A stretch of DNA of 64,000 nt from PALSA-1316 sp964499365 (GTDB lineage: Bacteria > Nitrospirota > Thermodesulfovibrionia > Thermodesulfovibrionales > UBA6898): the NCBI GenBank assembly GCA_964499365.1, contig CAZCKU010000007.1, positions 1-64,000 of the forward strand. The letters run 5' to 3'. A program made the position numbers and the translations under genes. Under the pieces are notes generated by a model. The model did not search any database and had not been told where the DNA came from. It saw only the letters and a program-made list of their open reading frames with translations. Shown here in pieces: positions 59,861 through 64,000 of this stretch. Within the stretch, counting starts at the first letter, position 1. Each line of letters begins with the position of its first letter.

Positions 59861-61511
59861 GCAGCTTTGCCGAGGCCTTGTTGAAATGATGGCCGAGGCG
59901 CCCAAACTCGTCCGACCGGTCTTCGTTCATCTTCATCGAAAAATCACCCAGCCCGAACCGCTCCGCCAGGCCGCTCAGTTCCCTGACAGGCCGGGATATT
60001 GAAAGTTCGAGCATCTTGCTGAACACGATCACAATCAGAAGGACAAAGCTTCCCGCAAGCAGCACACCGACAAGATAGAATCTGATGACCCGGTTTACCG
60101 ATGCAATCGCCTTCTCCTGCTGGGACTGGGCTTCAGACACCCCCCGGCGTCCCGCCTCCCGTTGAGATCCGACCGTCCGCTTGAGTTCCTCACCAAGCTG
60201 GAGCACTCTCGCATTGACAGAAATCTTCCTGCCTATCTTGTCAATCACGCCATCCCTGCCAAAGAGCAGGCCACGTATTTCCTCAACCGTATCTGAGGCA
60301 GCCTTGATGCGTCTGGCCTCCTCCTGACGTCCTGCATTCTGCAACCCTTCCCTGAGTCTCCTGGATACCGCCGATGCGCCATCAGAGGCAGTCTTCAGCT
60401 CAGCTGCAGCCGCCTTTAACTCCTCGTCCGACCGTGCGTCAAATAGTCTCCCGGCAAGACTCTCGATCCTGAAGCCGGAGGTAAGAAACTCACTGTTCAT
60501 GACGAGGATATCTCCCGCGTGCGTCGAATTCTTCAGGGAGTCATCCAGGTTGCGGTTGTCTGCAACAGACCGTTCCGACGATTTTTCGATCTCATCCTGT
60601 ATGAGCACGCCGATATTCAGGGCCTTCTGCTTTGTATAGATCGTGCTCTGTTTCAATCTCTCCTCTGTACCGGCAGGAGGCACCGCCACCTCAAGCAGTA
60701 TCTTTTTCTGCCCGATCAGGCCATCGTCGCCCGTTGCCAGCCGCTGGAGATCTGCGGTATCTGTGGCAAGCTTTCTTATAAATTCCGATTCACCGGTCGC
60801 CTTCAGTTGATTGATCTGTAAGACAAGGCTCTTCAGCGATGCCTGGATCCTGTTCTGTGCAATAATCATCGAATTTGTTTCCGCAGCAGTCTGCAGGTCC
60901 TGGATCCCTGCCTGCACGCCCTTCACTGCCTGGCCGGCGATCTGGATATACTTCAGTTTTTGCGTTATGCTCCGGGAACTCGCAGACGAACTCACCAGGC
61001 TTTCGGAGGAAACTTTCTGTATCTTTCGTATCGATGCATCAATCTCCCGCAGCCTCCGGGACGATTCTGAAAGCTTGCTTCGCATGAGACCTGCCGCTTC
61101 GTTCGCCGCGGTCTCGACCCCGAGACGCTCACCGGTGACCGAAACTATTTCAGCCGTAATAGCTGCTATATCCCTGATATTGACACCTGACGTCCCCGGG
61201 CCGCCGCCCTTCAGTCTGCTGAGGGCTTCCTCGGCAGCCTTCACCCCGGAAAGGGATTTCTCAGCCTCGGTCTTCGCCCGGCCGAACTCTTCTGGTTTAT
61301 CCGAAAAAACAACAGACTGAAGATTTGCGGTATGCTCCTGGAGAGCTCGCTGCAATTCAACGGTGCGCAACTGGTATGGTGTCGACTGCTCAGTCAATAT
61401 CGAAAGATTTTCCCGCACAAACCTCATCCCGAAGAGGCTCAAGGCAATAATCAATACAATGGCTGAGGCGACAATGGCAATATTCAGATAGAGTCGTTTC
61501 TTTATCGTCAC
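59013..61511 (-). CDS. Methyl-accepting chemotaxis protein with very large sensor domain (MCP 4)
   Basis: 832 aa. Helix 1 about 8-28, a periplasmic helical region of about 440 residues (30-470), helix 2 about 478-502, HAMP about 503-556 (ISRPVRELSGLAERFGLGDF), signalling domain about 558-832 (EQTNLLALNAAIEAARAGEQ). The sensor is about three times the common size. It overlaps the binding-protein gene by 4 bp. Its signalling domain is identical to that of MCP 5. Confidence 0.92.
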   Translation of the reverse strand: MTIKKRLYLNIAIVASAIVLIIALSLFGMRFVRENLSILTEQSTPYQLRTVELQRALQEHTANLQSVVFSDKPEEFGRAKTEAEKSLSGVKAAEEALSRLKGGGPGTSGVNIRDIAAITAEIVSVTGERLGVETAANEAAGLMRSKLSESSRRLREIDASIRKIQKVSSESLVSSSASSRSITQKLKYIQIAGQAVKGVQAGIQDLQTAAETNSMIIAQNRIQASLKSLVLQINQLKATGESEFIRKLATDTADLQRLATGDDGLIGQKKILLEVAVPPAGTEERLKQSTIYTKQKALNIGVLIQDEIEKSSERSVADNRNLDDSLKNSTHAGDILVMNSEFLTSGFRIESLAGRLFDARSDEELKAAAAELKTASDGASAVSRRLREGLQNAGRQEEARRIKAASDTVEEIRGLLFGRDGVIDKIGRKISVNARVLQLGEELKRTVGSQREAGRRGVSEAQSQQEKAIASVNRVIRFYLVGVLLAGSFVLLIVIVFSKMLELSISRPVRELSGLAERFGLGDFSMKMNEDRSDEFGRLGHHFNKASAKLQDIVGRMRTATGSLAGSSEELSATSDVLEKGSQGQAMQIEQSATAMTEMSQTTIDVARNASEAAEAAQTMKARAIEGQGVMNETVVELSKFANTFKNSADKIEGLGRKSDEIRNVVTLIREIAEQTNLLALNAAIEAARAGEQGRGFAVVADSVRQLAERTATATDDIGATVKGMQSEVKDSVEMMKRERETVGTVLVKVRDTQKSIQDIVTYVEKVADMVQRIAVATEEQSSTSDMVSHSMEDVAVITRQLSGSIREIKRASGDLSRLAAELNTMAGWFKT

Positions 61512-62332
61512 CGGGTGCCACCCCCCGCGTTTGCTGCGGCAGCAGACAGAAGTTCGATAATCTTCCTGACAGGCGGAACAGGTTCACCCTTGGTCACCAG
61601 CATAAGGGGGCGGACAATCCCCGGAGTTTCAACAACCTTCACTTTTTCACTGTTGCCCTTGATATCGACGAATGCCTGCGTCACAGCTCCAATTCCTTCC
61701 ACGAAGAGTTCGACCGCTTCCACCTCTCGCCGGGTGGTCTCCGCCTCAAGCGCTCCCGATACATAGGGTTCGCCCCCCATAACAGCCTGCTGAAAGGCCT
61801 TCCTGGTGCCCGAACCGGGGTGGGAGGTGATGACGATAACCGGGATATATTTTCCTCCGACCTTTCTCCAGTTTGATACCTTGCCGGTGTTGAGATCCCT
61901 GAGCTGCTCCAGGGTGAGCTGCTTCACGGGATTAGACGGGTGAACGATCACCTTTATCGAATCATGGGAGAGAAGATGTGCCTTCAGGTCAGGAGGCGCC
62001 TCCAGCCCCGATATATCGGTCATTATCCTGACTGCATCCGCGAGTTCGGCCGAGATCATGGCCGCATCACACCGCCCCCTGACAAGGTCCTCCAATCCGC
62101 TTCCCGTACCGTTGCCGATGAGAACAAGCGTGCTGCCGGTTGCCTTTTCGAGGGCAGGAAGCGCCGGCTCGATGATTTTTTTCATCACGGTCGTCGAGCC
62201 GTGGAGACGGATGACGGCCTCTTCTGCGCTGCTGACACCCGCGCAGAGAGCTGCTGAAAGCAGAATCAGAAAGATGCGCTGCCAGGCGCCCCGGATTCTT
62301 TCCGCACCGCTGGAAAATGTCCCGTATAACAT
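61508..62332 (-). CDS. Phosphate-type periplasmic binding protein (PstS-like)
   Basis: 274 aa. Signal peptide about 1-36, then a PBP-like-2 fold: LHGSTTVMKKIIEPALPALE, NGTGSGLEDLVRGRCDAAMI, SHPGSGTRKAFQQAV. Family knowledge: this is the PstS pattern, but no pstCAB transporter genes are nearby. It overlaps MCP 4 and starts 1 bp after the MCP 5 stop, so translation is coupled. It more likely presents a ligand to MCP 4 and/or MCP 5 than feeds a transporter. Confidence 0.88.
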   Translation of the reverse strand: MLYGTFSSGAERIRGAWQRIFLILLSAALCAGVSSAEEAVIRLHGSTTVMKKIIEPALPALEKATGSTLVLIGNGTGSGLEDLVRGRCDAAMISAELADAVRIMTDISGLEAPPDLKAHLLSHDSIKVIVHPSNPVKQLTLEQLRDLNTGKVSNWRKVGGKYIPVIVITSHPGSGTRKAFQQAVMGGEPYVSGALEAETTRREVEAVELFVEGIGAVTQAFVDIKGNSEKVKVVETPGIVRPLMLVTKGEPVPPVRKIIELLSAAAANAGGGTR

Positions 62333-63181
62333 CCTACGTTTTAAACCAGCCTGCCATGGTGTTCAGCTCAGCGGCCAGGCGGGAGAGGTCTCCCGAGGCC
62401 CGTTTGATCTCCCGGATCGACCCGCTGAGCTGCCGGGTGATCACCGCCACATCTTCCATGCTGTGGGAGACCATGTCCGAGGTCGAGGACTGTTCCTCCG
62501 TCGCCACCGCGATCCTCTGGACCATGTCGGCAACCTTCTCGACATACGTCACGATATCCTGAATGGACTTCTGCGTGTCCCGGACCTTCACAAGTACGGT
62601 GCCGACCGTCTCCCGCTCCCGCTTCATCATCTCGACCGAATCCTTCACCTCCGACTGCATCCCCTTGACCGTAGCGCCGATGTCGTCCGTGGCCGTTGCG
62701 GTCCTCTCGGCAAGCTGCCGCACGCTGTCCGCCACAACCGCAAACCCTCTCCCCTGCTCACCTGCCCGGGCAGCCTCTATCGCTGCATTCAGGGCCAGGA
62801 GGTTCGTCTGCTCGGCAATCTCCCTGATCAGGGTCACCACGTTCCTGATCTCATCCGATTTCCTGCCGAGCCCTTCAATCTTGTCAGCAGAGTTTTTGAA
62901 GGTGTTGGCAAACTTGCTGAGCTCAACAACCGTCTCATTCATCACTCCCTGTCCCTCAATGGCCCGCGCCTTCATCGTCTGCGCAGCCTCCGCAGCCTCT
63001 GACGCATTCCTTGCAACATCGATCGTTGTCTGCGACATCTCTGTCATGGCCGTCGCCGATTGCTCAATCTGCATCGCCTGGCCCTGGGACCCTTTTTCCA
63101 ATACGTCCGATGTTGCCGAAAGCTCCTCGGAACTGCCCGCAAGGCTTCCCGTTGCCGTCCGCATCCTGCCGACGATGTCCT
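62333..63181. repeat. 849-bp direct repeat, copy 2 (MCP signalling domain)
   Basis: Second copy of 59012-59860. Identity stops abruptly at 63181/59860, at the start of the signalling domain; the HAMP and sensor parts are unrelated. Confidence 0.9.
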
Positions 63182-64000
63182 TGAGGTTCGAGACCATCGC
63201 CGCCATGGATGCTTGGACCAGGCCAACCTCGTCTTTCGTCTCCTCAGCCATCTTATAGGCAAGGTTGCCTTTGGCCACCTCGTTCGAGGCCAGGATGAGG
63301 TTCGCCAGCGGCCGTGATATCGAGTGGTATATCCAGACGCCAAAGATGATGCCGAATGCTATTGCGCCGGCGCTGATCGCAAGAATCAGGGCCGTACTGA
63401 AGCGAACCATCTTGTTGACCGTACCGATCGCCTTTTCCTGATCGCCCTTTGCCGTAGAAACCGTCACGTTACTCTTTTCGGCCTGTTTCAGGACTATCAC
63501 CCTGAGTTTTTCAAGCGCCTGCTGCGACTTCTCCTCCATGTCGAGGTTATGCCTGATCTTCGCAATGACGCCGTCCCCGGCAAACAGCATGCCGTTGATG
63601 GCATTCAGCGAGGCAACCACATTCTGAAGGACCTTCAGGGAGTCCTTCTCATTGAGCTTGCTTATTCCCTTCTCAAACGTTTTCTCGACAACGGTCATCT
63701 TCTCGAACGTGTTCCTGATGACCGCCTCGGTTTCATCCACATCCTTCTGCGTCAGCAGCGTAAACAGCCTGGTTGAAAGCCCCTCTACCGTTATTCCCAG
63801 GGCTATAAGCTGTGAATTGCTTACCAGCACATTGGTTGCAATGTTCGACTGGGACATGAGGCTGTTCTGTTTTTCAGATTCCTGCACCGACTTTTCCGAT
63901 GAGGTCGCAATGTCCTGATCAACCGTCAGCACCAGCACAGACATCCTTTCATCGATATCCCGGTTCAATGCCTCACGCGCAGCTGCATCTCCTTCGGCAA
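62334..64000 (-). CDS. Methyl-accepting chemotaxis protein, partial (MCP 5)
   Basis: At least 555 residues; the frame is still open at the window edge, so the true start lies beyond 64000. Seen from the edge inward: part of the periplasmic sensor, membrane helix near 63400-63335 (MVRFSTALILAISAGAIAFG), HAMP (ISRPLANLILASNEVAKGNL), then the signalling domain identical to MCP 4. Lead gene of the MCP 5 - binding protein - MCP 4 operon as far as can be seen. Confidence 0.92.
   Translation of the reverse strand, partial: AEGDAAAREALNRDIDERMSVLVLTVDQDIATSSEKSVQESEKQNSLMSQSNIATNVLVSNSQLIALGITVEGLSTRLFTLLTQKDVDETEAVIRNTFEKMTVVEKTFEKGISKLNEKDSLKVLQNVVASLNAINGMLFAGDGVIAKIRHNLDMEEKSQQALEKLRVIVLKQAEKSNVTVSTAKGDQEKAIGTVNKMVRFSTALILAISAGAIAFGIIFGVWIYHSISRPLANLILASNEVAKGNLAYKMAEETKDEVGLVQASMAAMVSNLKDIVGRMRTATGSLAGSSEELSATSDVLEKGSQGQAMQIEQSATAMTEMSQTTIDVARNASEAAEAAQTMKARAIEGQGVMNETVVELSKFANTFKNSADKIEGLGRKSDEIRNVVTLIREIAEQTNLLALNAAIEAARAGEQGRGFAVVADSVRQLAERTATATDDIGATVKGMQSEVKDSVEMMKRERETVGTVLVKVRDTQKSIQDIVTYVEKVADMVQRIAVATEEQSSTSDMVSHSMEDVAVITRQLSGSIREIKRASGDLSRLAAELNTMAGWFKT

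Noticed and set aside
1..64000. CRISPR array or rRNA operon
   Set aside because: No series of equal-length direct repeats with unique spacers and no rRNA-like sequence was seen. The direct repeats present are heptamers and one 849-bp pair.

Overview
The window is a motility and chemotaxis region from a Gram-negative, flagellated, probably anaerobic bacterium. The gene set fits the phylum Nitrospirota best, with Desulfobacterota as the main alternative: FlbT/FlaF next to flagellin, a FlgJ carrying an M23 peptidase domain, a hydrogenase-4-like membrane complex, many MCPs and a bacteriohemerythrin. This assignment is inference; no rRNA gene is present. Most genes lie on the minus strand.

Layout: 1-1061 holds a broken HigB-type toxin, an intact HigA-type antitoxin and a small CxxC protein. 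1142-1259 is tRNA-Val(CAC) with its terminator. 1361-2922 holds ugd and a Cys-rich micro-protein. 2919-3062 is a MITE-like element. 3252-10594 (minus) is a six-gene hydrogenase-4-like complex in the order B-C-E-F-G-I. Its large subunit has lost all four [NiFe]-ligating cysteines, so it is an Ehr-type (energy-converting hydrogenase related) complex of unknown substrate. A divergent excisionase-HTH/PTS-EIIA regulator follows, then pal. 12112-19607 (minus) is a motor-control operon: a 65-aa protein, two response regulators (one HD-GYP), a PilZ protein, a second stator pair, a histidine kinase and MotAB. 20318-22733 (plus) is flagellin, an orphan protein, flbT and flaF. 22769-27662 (minus) is a 1393-aa methyltransferase/glycosyltransferase/TPR protein and an acyltransferase, probably for flagellin or surface glycosylation. 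27791-28975 (plus) is a TPR/Ig-like protein. 28994-39174 (minus) is the hook/rod/junction cluster flgF-G-A-H-I-J-M-N-K-L, a FliK-like protein and an FlhB C-terminal homologue. 39556-52386 (minus) is chemotaxis cluster 1 (STAS, CheY, CheA, two MCPs, an outer-membrane beta-barrel, CheW, CheR, CheD, CheB, two HDOD proteins, two small proteins). 52572-64000 (minus) is chemotaxis cluster 2: a two-CW protein with a soluble MCP-like protein, CheW with an MCP, hemerythrin with CheB, and MCP / phosphate-type binding protein / MCP.

The parts are linked by regulation. Seven sites match the sigma-28 (FliA) consensus (TAAA...GCCGATAA, 11-12 nt between the 8-mers). They lie ahead of flagellin (two in tandem), the motor-control operon, the TPR protein (apparently leaderless), flgM, the two-CW/soluble-MCP operon and cheW-MCP. 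The late flagellar and sensory genes therefore look like one FliA/FlgM regulon.

The most unusual points are the cysteine-less hydrogenase-like complex; the soluble MCP-like protein with two degenerate signalling hairpins paired with a two-CW protein under sigma-28; an apparently identical 849-bp direct repeat giving two MCPs the same signalling domain with a periplasmic binding protein between them; heptamer tandem repeats coding the N-terminal export signals of FlgA, FlgH and FlgI; and the giant MT-MT-GT-TPR-GT-TPR protein.
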